DNA from: Morganella morganii
GTDB taxonomy: Bacteria > Pseudomonadota > Gammaproteobacteria > Enterobacterales > Enterobacteriaceae
Length of the DNA stretch: 64,000 nucleotides
Direction of reading: 5' to 3'
Assembly: GCF_019402645.1 (NCBI RefSeq)
Contig: NZ_VKKS01000001.1
Span: 433,450 to 497,449 of the forward strand
Shown: positions 9,515 through 17,503 of the stretch, piece after piece
Numbering within the stretch: the first letter of the stretch is position 1
Layout of the letters: each line of letters opens with the position of its first letter
Notes under the pieces: model-generated
Databases searched by the model: none
What the model was told of the DNA's origin: nothing
Seen by the model: only the letters and a program-made list of their open reading frames with translations
Program-made: the position numbers and the translations under genes

Positions 9515-11938
9515 ATGCCTCGAACATTAACGCTGTATTGCTCGGCAATGCCGGAATTAGCAGGTGAGCCGGGCCTGGCAATATCGACGCTGGAGGGCGA
9601 GGAAGCCCTGTCAGTGTTGTATCAGTATAAGGTGGTTGCGAAAACACCCGCCAACCCTGCCATTCCGTGGCAGGTTGCAGCAAACCTTGACCTGAAAAAA
9701 TTTATCGGACAGCAGATGACGGTTGTGATCGAGCTGGATGGTAACGGACTGGATACTGATCGTGGTACCGGTAAAGGTCACAGAGAAGTCACCGGTATTG
9801 TGGAGCGCGCCCGTTTTATCGGACGGGATGAGAACCAGGCGATGTATGAATTTATCATACGTCCGTGGCTGAATCTGACCACTCTGACTTCTGATTATAA
9901 GATTTTCCAGCAAAAGTCAGTCGTGGATATTATTGATGAAGTTTTATCCTCGTTTCCTTTCCCGATAGAAAAGCGTCTGTCAGCAATCTATCCGTTGCTG
10001 GATTATCAGGTTCAGTATGGTGAAACTGACTTTGATTTCATTCAGCGCCTGATGGAAGAGTGGGGAATTTACTGGTTCTATGAGCACTCTGATCTGAAGA
10101 ACCGGCTGATCCTCGTTGACCATGTTGGTGCGCATAAACGGACATTCAGTCCGGCGTATCATACGCTGCGGTATGAATCTGATAAGCCGAAGGATGGCCA
10201 GGAATATATCGATCAGTTTAATGCTCAGGAAACCGTGACTTCCGGACAATGGCTGACATCGGATTATGACTTTAAAAAATCCCGTGCTGATATTTCCGCA
10301 CTGGATAAAAAGCCGCGTAAAACCAACTTTAACGAGTATGAGCAGTACCAGTGGCCGGGTGACTATGATGACCCGTCTGTGGGGGAATTCCTGGCGCGTG
10401 TCCGCAGTGAGGAGCAGGGTTGTCTCGGCTCCCGCGCTTCCGGTTCCGGTGAAATCCGGTCCGTTGTGTGTGGTACGACTTTCACAATGGAAAATTATCC
10501 GCAGTCCAAAGCAAACCGCGAATATCTGGTGATTTCAAACCAGTTACGGGCGACTGAAATCAACCAGCAGTCTGACAGTGATGACTTCAGTATCTACACC
10601 AGCTTTGTGGTGCAGCCGACAACAAAAGTTTATCGTCCGCCGCAGACTATTACTAAGCCGTTCACACACGGGCCGCAAACTGCACTGGTTGTCGGGCCGC
10701 CGGGTGAGACCGTCTGGACTGATGAGTATGGCCGGGTGAAAGTCCGCTTCCTGTGGGATCGTTACGGTAAAAATACCGATGCTGATTCCTGCTGGATCCG
10801 TGTCGGCCAGTCATGGGCCGGGGATAACTATGGCGGGATTTATATTCCGCGTGTCGGTCAGGAAGTCATTGTGGACTTCCTGTATGGTGACCCGGATCGC
10901 CCGATGATTATCGGTAGTCTGTATAACAACATGACGCCGCCACCGTGGGATCTGCCGGCAAACCGGACACAGAGTGGTTTAATCAGCCGTACCATCGGCG
11001 GGGGTAAAACCAACTATAACGGTATCCGTTTTGACGATAAACCGGGACTCGAAGAGTATTGGGAGCAGGCGGAACGAAATATGTCCCGTGTGACCAAACT
11101 GAACGAAACCCAGCTTATCGGGGTTAACCACTCCCAGACTATCGGTGTGAGCTCGGACTCCACTATCGGGGTCAACCGCAGCGAAACGGTCGGGGTGAAC
11201 AAGAGCAGTATGGTCGGTGCCAACAGCAGTCAGATCGTGGGAGCAAACTTCTCCCAGGATGTTGTCGGTACAGCTTCGCGTATTGTCGGTCTGTCGGATT
11301 CTGTTGTTATCGGCGGCGCCTTCAGCGGGATATACGGTGCTGCCTATTCCATGAATATCGCGGCAGCCAGCTCGTATAACGTGGGTGGTGCACATGCTAT
11401 TAACGTGGGTGGTGCTTATTCCACTAACGTCGGTGGTTACCATTCGGTTGCGGTCGGCGGTGCAATGCAGATGGGCGTCGGTGGTGCATTCTCTCTGACA
11501 GCTGGTGGTGAACTGGCTATCGGTTGTCTCGGTTCATTGGTTATCACGGCAGATAAGATTAAAATCAAAGCCAAATGTGATTTGATTCTTGACGGGGCAA
11601 ATACTTACCTTAACCCGGGTGATAATGCGCATGCCCGCGGCTTCGGTACTCAGCCGGGTAGTCCTGTAGCGATCGGGGCACCGGCAATACCGGGGCTACC
11701 GGGATTCATCATCTTCCCGGTGATTCCGGTACCACCACTTACGCCGCCGCCAACGATGACAGTTACCGATCCGAACATTACTACGCCGGTTATCACAACA
11801 CCGGATATCACAACACCGGAAGTGACCACACCGGAAGTGACAACACCGGAAGTGACAACACCGGAAGTGACCACACCGGCACCGACAACACCGGCGCCGA
11901 CTCCGACAAGAACTCAAGAGCTTACTTTCCCGCCTTGA
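9515..11938 (+). CDS. vgrG: T6SS spike protein VgrG (TssI) with Pro/Thr-repeat tail
   Basis: About 807 residues. The gp27-like domain (1-380) starts PRTLTLYCSAMPELAG. The gp5 OB-fold follows (about 395-490, with VWTDEYGRVKVRFLWDR and SCWIRVGQSWAG), then the glycine-rich needle with repeated xxVGGAxS units (about 530-680) and a short ITADKIKIKAK segment. The last 90 or so residues form an unusual Pro/Thr-rich tail with repeated TTPEV units. VgrG trimers tip the Hcp tube and carry effectors or a PAAR cap. The ATG at 9515 has AGGTG five bases upstream; a GTG at 9509 overlaps that site and is less likely. The PAAR gene follows. Confidence 0.95.
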   Translation: MPRTLTLYCSAMPELAGEPGLAISTLEGEEALSVLYQYKVVAKTPANPAIPWQVAANLDLKKFIGQQMTVVIELDGNGLDTDRGTGKGHREVTGIVERARFIGRDENQAMYEFIIRPWLNLTTLTSDYKIFQQKSVVDIIDEVLSSFPFPIEKRLSAIYPLLDYQVQYGETDFDFIQRLMEEWGIYWFYEHSDLKNRLILVDHVGAHKRTFSPAYHTLRYESDKPKDGQEYIDQFNAQETVTSGQWLTSDYDFKKSRADISALDKKPRKTNFNEYEQYQWPGDYDDPSVGEFLARVRSEEQGCLGSRASGSGEIRSVVCGTTFTMENYPQSKANREYLVISNQLRATEINQQSDSDDFSIYTSFVVQPTTKVYRPPQTITKPFTHGPQTALVVGPPGETVWTDEYGRVKVRFLWDRYGKNTDADSCWIRVGQSWAGDNYGGIYIPRVGQEVIVDFLYGDPDRPMIIGSLYNNMTPPPWDLPANRTQSGLISRTIGGGKTNYNGIRFDDKPGLEEYWEQAERNMSRVTKLNETQLIGVNHSQTIGVSSDSTIGVNRSETVGVNKSSMVGANSSQIVGANFSQDVVGTASRIVGLSDSVVIGGAFSGIYGAAYSMNIAAASSYNVGGAHAINVGGAYSTNVGGYHSVAVGGAMQMGVGGAFSLTAGGELAIGCLGSLVITADKIKIKAKCDLILDGANTYLNPGDNAHARGFGTQPGSPVAIGAPAIPGLPGFIIFPVIPVPPLTPPPTMTVTDPNITTPVITTPDITTPEVTTPEVTTPEVTTPEVTTPAPTTPAPTPTRTQELTFPP
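11806..11880 (+). repeat. Tandem 15-bp repeat in the vgrG tail
   Basis: The unit ACACCGGAAGTGACN encodes TTPEV-like pentapeptides and occurs about five times (ITTPD ITTPE VTTPE VTTPE VTTPE V), with degenerate flanks (NITTPV, APTTPAP). The units are in frame, so copy-number change would alter only tail length. Confidence 0.8.
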
Positions 11939-11991
11939 TTTACCACAGCCCCTCAGGGGGCTGTATCGGACAGTGGATATAAGGAGACAAT

Positions 11992-12252
11992 ATGTTACCA
12001 GCAGCAAGAATGGGCGACTTAGCCTGCCATTGCGGTGTGGTGGAACTGGGTTCATGTAACGTGTTTACCAACTGTATCCCGCAAACCTTTCTGGGGGCGC
12101 CGGTATGTTGTGCTATTCATGTTAAAAGTTGTATATGCACCGCATCCTGTTCTGTATTTGTCAATAATATTCCGGCAGCACGTACCGGGGATTGTGGCGG
12201 ATGCGGGACAGTCGTATCAACGGGTTCATGTAATGTGTTTATCGGACACTGA
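11992..12252 (+). CDS. PAAR-type spike tip protein, cysteine-rich
   Basis: This 86-residue protein has the PAAR layout: an N-terminal PAARMGD and a second PAARTGD near residue 61. A PAAR protein caps the VgrG trimer, sharpens the T6SS spike and can carry effectors. This one has no effector extension and contains 12 cysteines, many more than a normal PAAR domain, in pairs such as CHC, CC, CIC and CGGC. The site TAAGGAG lies before the ATG. It sits between vgrG and the tagK-like gene, with only two bases to the latter, so it is the cognate tip of this VgrG. Confidence 0.9.
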   Translation: MLPAARMGDLACHCGVVELGSCNVFTNCIPQTFLGAPVCCAIHVKSCICTASCSVFVNNIPAARTGDCGGCGTVVSTGSCNVFIGH

Positions 12253-12254
12253 CC

Positions 12255-13088
12255 ATGTTACTGCATTTTAACTGGCCGACCCGTAAAGGGTCGGTCAAAC
12301 TGACAGAACAGAACACCATTGATAATCCAGTGGCTATTAATGCTTTCACTGCAGATGTGACGCTGCATCCCGGTAAAGCACAGGATACGGATGTTCTTTT
12401 TTATTACACCAATACCGGTCCTGTTTTACAGAATATTTGCCGGGATTTGGTCTGTTTTGTGAATAAACAACAGGTCGCATTCGGGTCAAAAATCAGATTG
12501 ATATATGGCTCTTCTGTACAGATTGGTCATTTTTCACTGTCGTTTGTTGCAGCAGAAAATAATCAATCAGCATCTGTTATTGAAGCATTAACAGAACTGG
12601 CACCGGTAAAGGTTGATTTCACTAATCTTGAAATTAATGAAATATTACCGCAGGGTGCCGGATTTATTTCCATAGAATATGCCGCAGAAGAGAGCAGGAA
12701 AAGCGGTGATGAATTAAAAAAGCTGGAAATTGAATATAAAAAATTCCTGTTATGGGGTGAAATTGATTCCCCGCAGGCTGAAAATTATGCTGTCGCTGAA
12801 GAAGCTAAATTATCTGCTGCTGACGACGACGGTAGTTTTGATTCACTCTGTGAGCAGATAAAGGATCTGAACCTGACAGAGTGTATTTTTGAAACGTCGG
12901 CATTTATGGATCGTGTCTGGCGTGAGTTGTCCACGATGGAAGAAGTTGATTTAACACAGGATGAGCATGAGGACTATGACATTCTGAGAATGCTTGCTCC
13001 GAACGGAATTATTCCGTACGCAAAAGACTCTGTTTCCTCTCTTGTTTCGAAAGAACTTTATAAATTAGGCTTAGACAGCCGTTTATAA
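12255..13088 (+). CDS. tagK: TagK-like T6SS accessory protein with FHA-like N-terminus
   Basis: The 277-residue product resembles T6SS-associated TagK proteins. The N-terminal 100 residues look like a forkhead-associated fold (strands around VTLHPGKAQDTDVLFYY, QQVAFGSKIRLIYGSSVQIGHF). The C-terminus has the TagK-like end DYDILRMLAPNG...LGLDS. FHA proteins of T6SS clusters usually take part in post-translational control or assembly. The ATG lies two bases after the PAAR stop. The assignment rests on remembered family features, so the name is tentative; the T6SS-accessory status is firm from context. Confidence 0.65.
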   Translation: MLLHFNWPTRKGSVKLTEQNTIDNPVAINAFTADVTLHPGKAQDTDVLFYYTNTGPVLQNICRDLVCFVNKQQVAFGSKIRLIYGSSVQIGHFSLSFVAAENNQSASVIEALTELAPVKVDFTNLEINEILPQGAGFISIEYAAEESRKSGDELKKLEIEYKKFLLWGEIDSPQAENYAVAEEAKLSAADDDGSFDSLCEQIKDLNLTECIFETSAFMDRVWRELSTMEEVDLTQDEHEDYDILRMLAPNGIIPYAKDSVSSLVSKELYKLGLDSRL

Positions 13089-13106
13089 TCAATTAAGGAT
13101 TTTGAA

Positions 13107-13937
13107 ATGGCCACAACACAAAAACTCTCTGATATTCTTACCAACTCATCGCTGGATGAATTTTTTGATGAAACGCTTAATAAGGTAAAACAAAAGCCGA
13201 ATGACTTAGTTGTTCGTGAGACTTTATTTAAATTGTGTTGCCTGAAAGGTTACTGGGAAAAAGCAATGGTTCAGCTTGAAACCTGGTCATTAATTGATGG
13301 CCACAATGATGACAAACAGCTTGAACTGTATAAAAATCTGGTCTTCAGTGAAATTCTTCGTGAAGAGATCCTGAAAGGAAAACGCGAGCCGGTAACTCTG
13401 CAACAGGAATTACCTGAGTGGATGAAATCGGTCTGGGAAGCGAATAAATTACTGATTGAAAATAAGCCGGATAAATCAGAAGCCATGCGTTTACAGGCAT
13501 TTGAAAATGCACCGGCAGCCAGCGGCAGCGGTGAAAAAATCGGTGATTTCGCCTGGATGGCAGACAATGACAGCCGTCTGGGACCTATCTGTGAATTTAT
13601 TGTTGCCGGTGGTTACCGCTGGGTACCGTTTGCGGATATTGAAACTATCAATATTGTTAAACCGCGCGATTTATTGGATCTGATTTGGATCCATGCTCAG
13701 GTCAAAGTAAAAAATGATATTTTTTACGGCTATATTCCGGCACGTTATCCTGTCCGCGATACTGACAGTGATAAAATTAAGCTGGGTTTTGAAACTCAGT
13801 GGGAGCAGGTCTCAGAGTATTTCCTGACAGGGAAAGGCGGAAAAATGGTCATTACAGACCAGGGAGAATATCCGTTATCTGAACTGAATAAGGTTTCCAT
13901 GACAACAGCCGGCGCTGAAACTGAACATGCAGGATAA
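13107..13937 (+). CDS. tagJ: T6SS accessory protein TagJ (ImpE family)
   Basis: The 276-residue product matches the ImpE/TagJ (HsiE) family. Its N-terminal helical repeat half includes VRETLFKLCCLKGYWEKAMVQLETW, and its C-terminal half carries the GGYRWVPFADIETINIVKPRDLLDLIW and ARYP segments. TagJ proteins bind the TssB N-terminus and are thought to modulate ClpV-driven sheath recycling. It overlaps tssE by 11 bases, so the two are translationally coupled. An AAGGA ribosome site lies upstream of the ATG. Confidence 0.9.
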   Translation: MATTQKLSDILTNSSLDEFFDETLNKVKQKPNDLVVRETLFKLCCLKGYWEKAMVQLETWSLIDGHNDDKQLELYKNLVFSEILREEILKGKREPVTLQQELPEWMKSVWEANKLLIENKPDKSEAMRLQAFENAPAASGSGEKIGDFAWMADNDSRLGPICEFIVAGGYRWVPFADIETINIVKPRDLLDLIWIHAQVKVKNDIFYGYIPARYPVRDTDSDKIKLGFETQWEQVSEYFLTGKGGKMVITDQGEYPLSELNKVSMTTAGAETEHAG

Positions 13938-14421
13938 CAGAAAACAATATATGCCTGCATTGCTTGACCGGCTGATTGATGATCATCCGAAAGAGCGGCG
14001 TGAGCCTGTCGATAAATTTTATTTCGATTCACGTAAAATGCGTGAGGTTATATTGCGTGATCTCCTGATGATTTTCAGTACTGAAAATACGGAAGGTGAA
14101 TTACAGCGTTACAGTAAATCACCGGTTGTCGACTCAGTGATTAATTATGGTATTGCGCCGTTAACCGGCGCGTATGCCAGACAATTGAGCTGGGAACAGG
14201 TTGAGGAAAAGTTACGCCGCGCCATTTTGCGTTTTGAAAGCCGGATTATTCCGGAATCACTGGTTATTACCCCTCTTGCAGGAAAAGATCAGTATGCGCA
14301 ATATGGCGTCATTGTTTTTGAGATAAGGACACTGATTTACTGGGAACCGTATCCGCTGGATCTGCGTATTAAAGGTTCTTATGATATGGAAACTCAGCAG
14401 GTTAATCTGAATTACCGTTAA
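13927..14421 (+). CDS. tssE: T6SS baseplate protein TssE (gp25 family)
   Basis: The 164-residue protein is related to the phage T4 gp25 baseplate wedge. Visible features are an N-terminal LLDRLIDD, the MREVILRDLLMIFSTEN block, VINYGIAPL, and an RRAILRFESRIIPESL helix followed by IVFEIRTLI. TssE works in the cytoplasmic baseplate with TssF, TssG and TssK to nucleate the sheath. It is the last gene of the cluster here and is followed by a two-way terminator. Confidence 0.95.
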   Translation: MQDNRKQYMPALLDRLIDDHPKERREPVDKFYFDSRKMREVILRDLLMIFSTENTEGELQRYSKSPVVDSVINYGIAPLTGAYARQLSWEQVEEKLRRAILRFESRIIPESLVITPLAGKDQYAQYGVIVFEIRTLIYWEPYPLDLRIKGSYDMETQQVNLNYR

Positions 14422-14424
14422 AAT

Positions 14425-14450
14425 AAAAAGGAAGCCGCAGCTTCCTTTTT
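14425..14450. terminator. Bidirectional terminator after tssE
   Basis: A perfect 11-bp stem (AAAAAGGAAGC / GCTTCCTTTTT) surrounds a CGCA loop. T-tracts on both strands allow it to end both the T6SS operon and the converging methyltransferase gene. Confidence 0.92.
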
Positions 14451-14472
14451 ATCATTTATGTTTTAAATGATG

Positions 14473-15306
14473 TCAGAAACTCAGGAAATCCATACCAAAC
14501 TGTGATGTCTCACGCTTTATAATATAGCCATTTGGCGTCATTACCAGCTTCCCGCCTTCATTACTTTTATGCTGTGCAACATAGAAATTGTCAATCTGAA
14601 GCAGTTCATAACCCATCTCATCCTGCAACAAAGAAAATAGCTGTTTATTCTTCTCTATGGTGGATTTCATATAATCCCCCCACGTTGAAAAAATAATATA
14701 AGGGTAACCGGATGCCTGTATCCATTTTCTGCCGCCTTTCAGAACTTCCGCTTCCATACCCTGGACATCGATTTTCAGCAAACTGGCATGCGGCATATCC
14801 AGGGTATCCAGCGTATTGACGGTTCTTTTTTCTGTCGGTGGTGGTGCGGAGCCGGGTCTCTGTTCACTAAATACTGTTTTATCAAGAGAAACTGCGCCCA
14901 GATTACTATCAGTAAGCGGATCAAAGATTGGTACATCAATTTCACCGTCATAGTCACCAATTGCGCTGTTAAAGGTATAACAGTTTTTCAGTTTGTTCAG
15001 AAAGATATTACCGCAGAGCTGGTTATATACCTGACGCTGGGGTTCAAAAGAATAGATAATGCCGTTACGGTGCTGAAAATAGTTACCTACCGGAATTGTC
15101 CAGGAACCCAGATTGGCGCCAATATCATAAATAACCGGAGCAGACACAAATTCCAGCAGGCGCTGACTGATATTTATTGTCCTTGTTCTCCAGAGAGCTC
15201 CCCCGCGTAATACATTGCTGATGTAATCAGGGCCGGACGTCAGCAGGAACCGGTGATCACCACTGGTTTTAAAGATATCAAATTCAGGTAATTTTTTATT
15301 TTCCAT
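14473..15306 (-). CDS. FkbM-family methyltransferase
   Basis: The 277-residue product carries SAM-methyltransferase motif I VIYDIGANLGSWTIPVG (about residues 58-74), an acidic YSFEPQ motif (about 85-90) and the FkbM hallmark LLKIDVQGMEAEVLKG (about 176-191). FkbM enzymes are usually O-methyltransferases acting on sugars or natural products; the substrate here is unknown. No glycan or polyketide genes are nearby. It converges on the T6SS cluster, and the preceding 540 bases are gene-free and AT-rich, which suggests a single-gene insertion or cargo. Family membership is firm. Confidence 0.88.
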   Translation of the reverse strand: MENKKLPEFDIFKTSGDHRFLLTSGPDYISNVLRGGALWRTRTINISQRLLEFVSAPVIYDIGANLGSWTIPVGNYFQHRNGIIYSFEPQRQVYNQLCGNIFLNKLKNCYTFNSAIGDYDGEIDVPIFDPLTDSNLGAVSLDKTVFSEQRPGSAPPPTEKRTVNTLDTLDMPHASLLKIDVQGMEAEVLKGGRKWIQASGYPYIIFSTWGDYMKSTIEKNKQLFSLLQDEMGYELLQIDNFYVAQHKSNEGGKLVMTPNGYIIKRETSQFGMDFLSF

Positions 15307-15843
15307 AATGTTATCACCGGGATAATCAGAGAGTGATGGGTTTTCCGTTCAGAAATTTATTATTCAGAATGCTATCATTATATCAGGCAGAATAAAAATG
15401 GCTTACGGAATGTGACAGGATTATAAGATAAATCCTGATAGCGCTGTTTTTTTAAGTATACACGGTTGTTTATAAGCGGTGTGATATAACGGAAATATCC
15501 GTTAATGATACAATAATTCCTTTTCATTGAAAAGTTTCGTTATTTTTTATCTGATGTGAAAATTATATTTTCATTTGCAGGGCGTAGGGTTTTATATTTA
15601 AGAGTAATCGGAATGTTCAAAGGGTAAAACATTATTCAATTCACGTTATATTGTCTGTAATATTAACGCTGTTATTGCAGTGAGCCATCGTCATACATCC
15701 GGTCTTTAACTCATTTTATGTTCATTTTTCATTTCCGGATAATGATGCAGGGTAATTTCTGAGTCAGGGATTAAGCAAAATTTATTGTTCTGAAATATAT
15801 TCGGTGAGCACCTGCTTCATTTTATATACAGGAGTTATGTAAT
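15307..15843. other. AT-rich gene-free region between fkbM and the BapA-like gene
   Basis: No coding frame was supported in these 537 bases. They must hold the two divergent promoters. A small perfect hairpin AACGGA-AATA-TCCGTT sits at 15488-15503, and an AGGAG ribosome site at about 15830 serves the gene on the right. No operator was recognised. Confidence 0.5.
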
Positions 15844-17079
15844 ATGCCTATCGTTATCGGTGTTGTCGATAAAGCAACGCGCGTGACAAAAAAAGCCGAT
15901 ACCTCTGTCAAAGACGGGGTTAATGTGCTGAAAGCTGTTCCGGGAGTGGATTATGTGCTGGTCGATAAACAAACCGGCTCTGCGCCTCAGAAAGCGATCA
16001 TGATTCGTGATGGTAATGATCTGAAATTATTTCTGATGGGCGAAGAAGATCCGTCAGTGGTGATTGAGGATTATTATCTGGTTCCCGGCCAGATTATCGG
16101 CGAAGCCGCAGATAAACAGGTGCATGACTATACGCCGCAATCTGCGGTGGAGCATGACAATATCGGCAATATGGCGGATAAACAGGCCTCGGTTCAGCTG
16201 CCGGGGGAAAAACTGCTGGCGCCGATTACCTGGGAATCATCCGGTTTCAGCTGGGAGCTGCTGACTTTCTTAGGTCTGGCCGTTGCCGGGGGAACGACTG
16301 CCGTGATCGCTAAAAATAATAATTCAGATGATGATCATAAAAAGCATGATTCGTCCTCAGATAATAACGATAACGGCAATGGCAACGCCGGAGATAAGGA
16401 TAACGGTAATACCGGTGCAGATGATACCGGCAATGGTAATGCCGGTACGGATGATAAAGATAACGGTAATACCGCCACTGATGGTCAGGAGAGTACTGAT
16501 GTACAGGCTGATATTACCGCAGTTGCTGCAATTGATGATGTTACGGATTCCGCTGAGTTCGACCCTGATAATCCGTCAGCGATGACTCCGGTGTTAAGCG
16601 GGCATCTTGACAGTGCGCTGACGGAAGGTCAGGTAGTGGTTATTTCCCGTGATGGTGATGTTGTGGGGTATGCCGCAGTGGAAAGTGACGGTAAATGGAC
16701 TTTTAATGATGATACCGGCAATTTTGAGCAGGGGCAGACTTACGATTACACTGCGCGTGTTGAAGGTAACGGTGTGAGCGGTGCTGAATCTGATCCGTTT
16801 AATATTTACTATGATACGACTGGTCAGCATGAAGAAACGGAAGTATCTGCATTGCCGGGCACTGAGGATATTGCCGCACTGGCCGCAACCGGGCTTCTCT
16901 CCGGTCATGATGGTTCCCTGAATCTGGATAAACTGCTGAGTCAGTTACCGGAGCAGGACATGCCGGCGGATAACGTCAGTACACCGGATTATCAGCAGCC
17001 GTCCGCGGAATTTACGGCACACGAGATGGTGCATCCGGAACTGGCTTCATTAACAGAAACACAAACCACACTATTCTGA
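15844..17079 (+). CDS. Short BapA/LapA-like surface adhesin-type protein
   Basis: 411 residues. Residues 1-130 resemble the N-terminal prefix domain of BapA-type giant adhesins (DGVNVLKAVPGVDYVLVDKQTG, RDGNDLKLFLMGEEDPSVVIEDYYL). A hydrophobic stretch follows near 140-160 (ELLTFLGLAVAGGTTAVIA), then a low-complexity Asp/Asn/Gly linker (about 160-225) and one Ig-like bacterial repeat (about 245-325, LSGHLDSALTEGQVVVISRDG). The last 80 residues are acidic and lack obvious RTX repeats. Known relatives are thousands of residues long and leave by type I secretion; this one has a single Ig unit and no transporter genes nearby. It may be a deleted remnant or a compact form. Confidence 0.7.
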   Translation: MPIVIGVVDKATRVTKKADTSVKDGVNVLKAVPGVDYVLVDKQTGSAPQKAIMIRDGNDLKLFLMGEEDPSVVIEDYYLVPGQIIGEAADKQVHDYTPQSAVEHDNIGNMADKQASVQLPGEKLLAPITWESSGFSWELLTFLGLAVAGGTTAVIAKNNNSDDDHKKHDSSSDNNDNGNGNAGDKDNGNTGADDTGNGNAGTDDKDNGNTATDGQESTDVQADITAVAAIDDVTDSAEFDPDNPSAMTPVLSGHLDSALTEGQVVVISRDGDVVGYAAVESDGKWTFNDDTGNFEQGQTYDYTARVEGNGVSGAESDPFNIYYDTTGQHEETEVSALPGTEDIAALAATGLLSGHDGSLNLDKLLSQLPEQDMPADNVSTPDYQQPSAEFTAHEMVHPELASLTETQTTLF

Positions 17080-17096
17080 CCCGCTGAACAGTATAT

Positions 17097-17135
17097 AAAA
17101 CGGGCCGCCTGTCATGATGACCGGCGGCCCGTTTT
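17097..17135 (+). terminator. Terminator after the BapA-like gene
   Basis: The 13-bp stem AAAACGGGCCGCC / GGCGGCCCGTTTT contains an inner GTCAT/ATGAC pair. T-runs allow function in both directions. Confidence 0.9.
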
Positions 17136-17205
17136 ATTATGTGGTGCCGGAAATGCCCGGTGATACGCGGCTATCAATGTGATAACCGGGATTATTAAAT
17201 TGAGA

Positions 17206-17221
17206 AGGCAATCGATTGTCG
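17206..17221 (+). promoter_or_regulatory. Candidate PurR operator upstream of uacT
   Basis: AGGCAATCGATTGTCG matches 12 of the 14 defined positions of the known PurR palindrome (ANGCAANCGNTTNCNT). It lies about 285 bases before uacT in a gene-free stretch (17136-17503), so purine-linked repression is plausible. The leader also contains a G/C-rich hairpin near 17448-17464 (ACCCTG...CAGGGGT) and an AAGGGAG ribosome site. Confidence 0.45.
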
Positions 17222-17503
17222 CGCTGTCCGGCCTGAAAAATTACATTTTCAGGTGTAATAAAAATGCAGAAGGTATCTCATTTTCAACGGAAAAATACAT
17301 CAGAAAACCGGAATCCGGTCACGAAACACAGCATTTACGCTGACGGAAAATCGCATTGGTCTGAATTTTGCTCAATTGTTTAAATGATGAACAGATACCC
17401 GGGCCGGGTTCGTCATCATAGTGAGACACCCTGACGCCAGGGGTCATTTTCCGAGATCTTCGAATCGAAGCCGGGGAGTCCCGGTTGTAAGGGAGTCTGT
17501 TTC

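Noticed and set aside
11806-11880. A regular short repeat that could suggest CRISPR
   Set aside because: The units are contiguous and 15 bp long, encode a pentapeptide in frame and have no spacers.
17430-17500. A possible riboswitch or tRNA-like fold before uacT
   Set aside because: Only a short hairpin and a GATCTTCGAATCGAAGCC patch are seen; no conserved riboswitch core or cloverleaf could be drawn.
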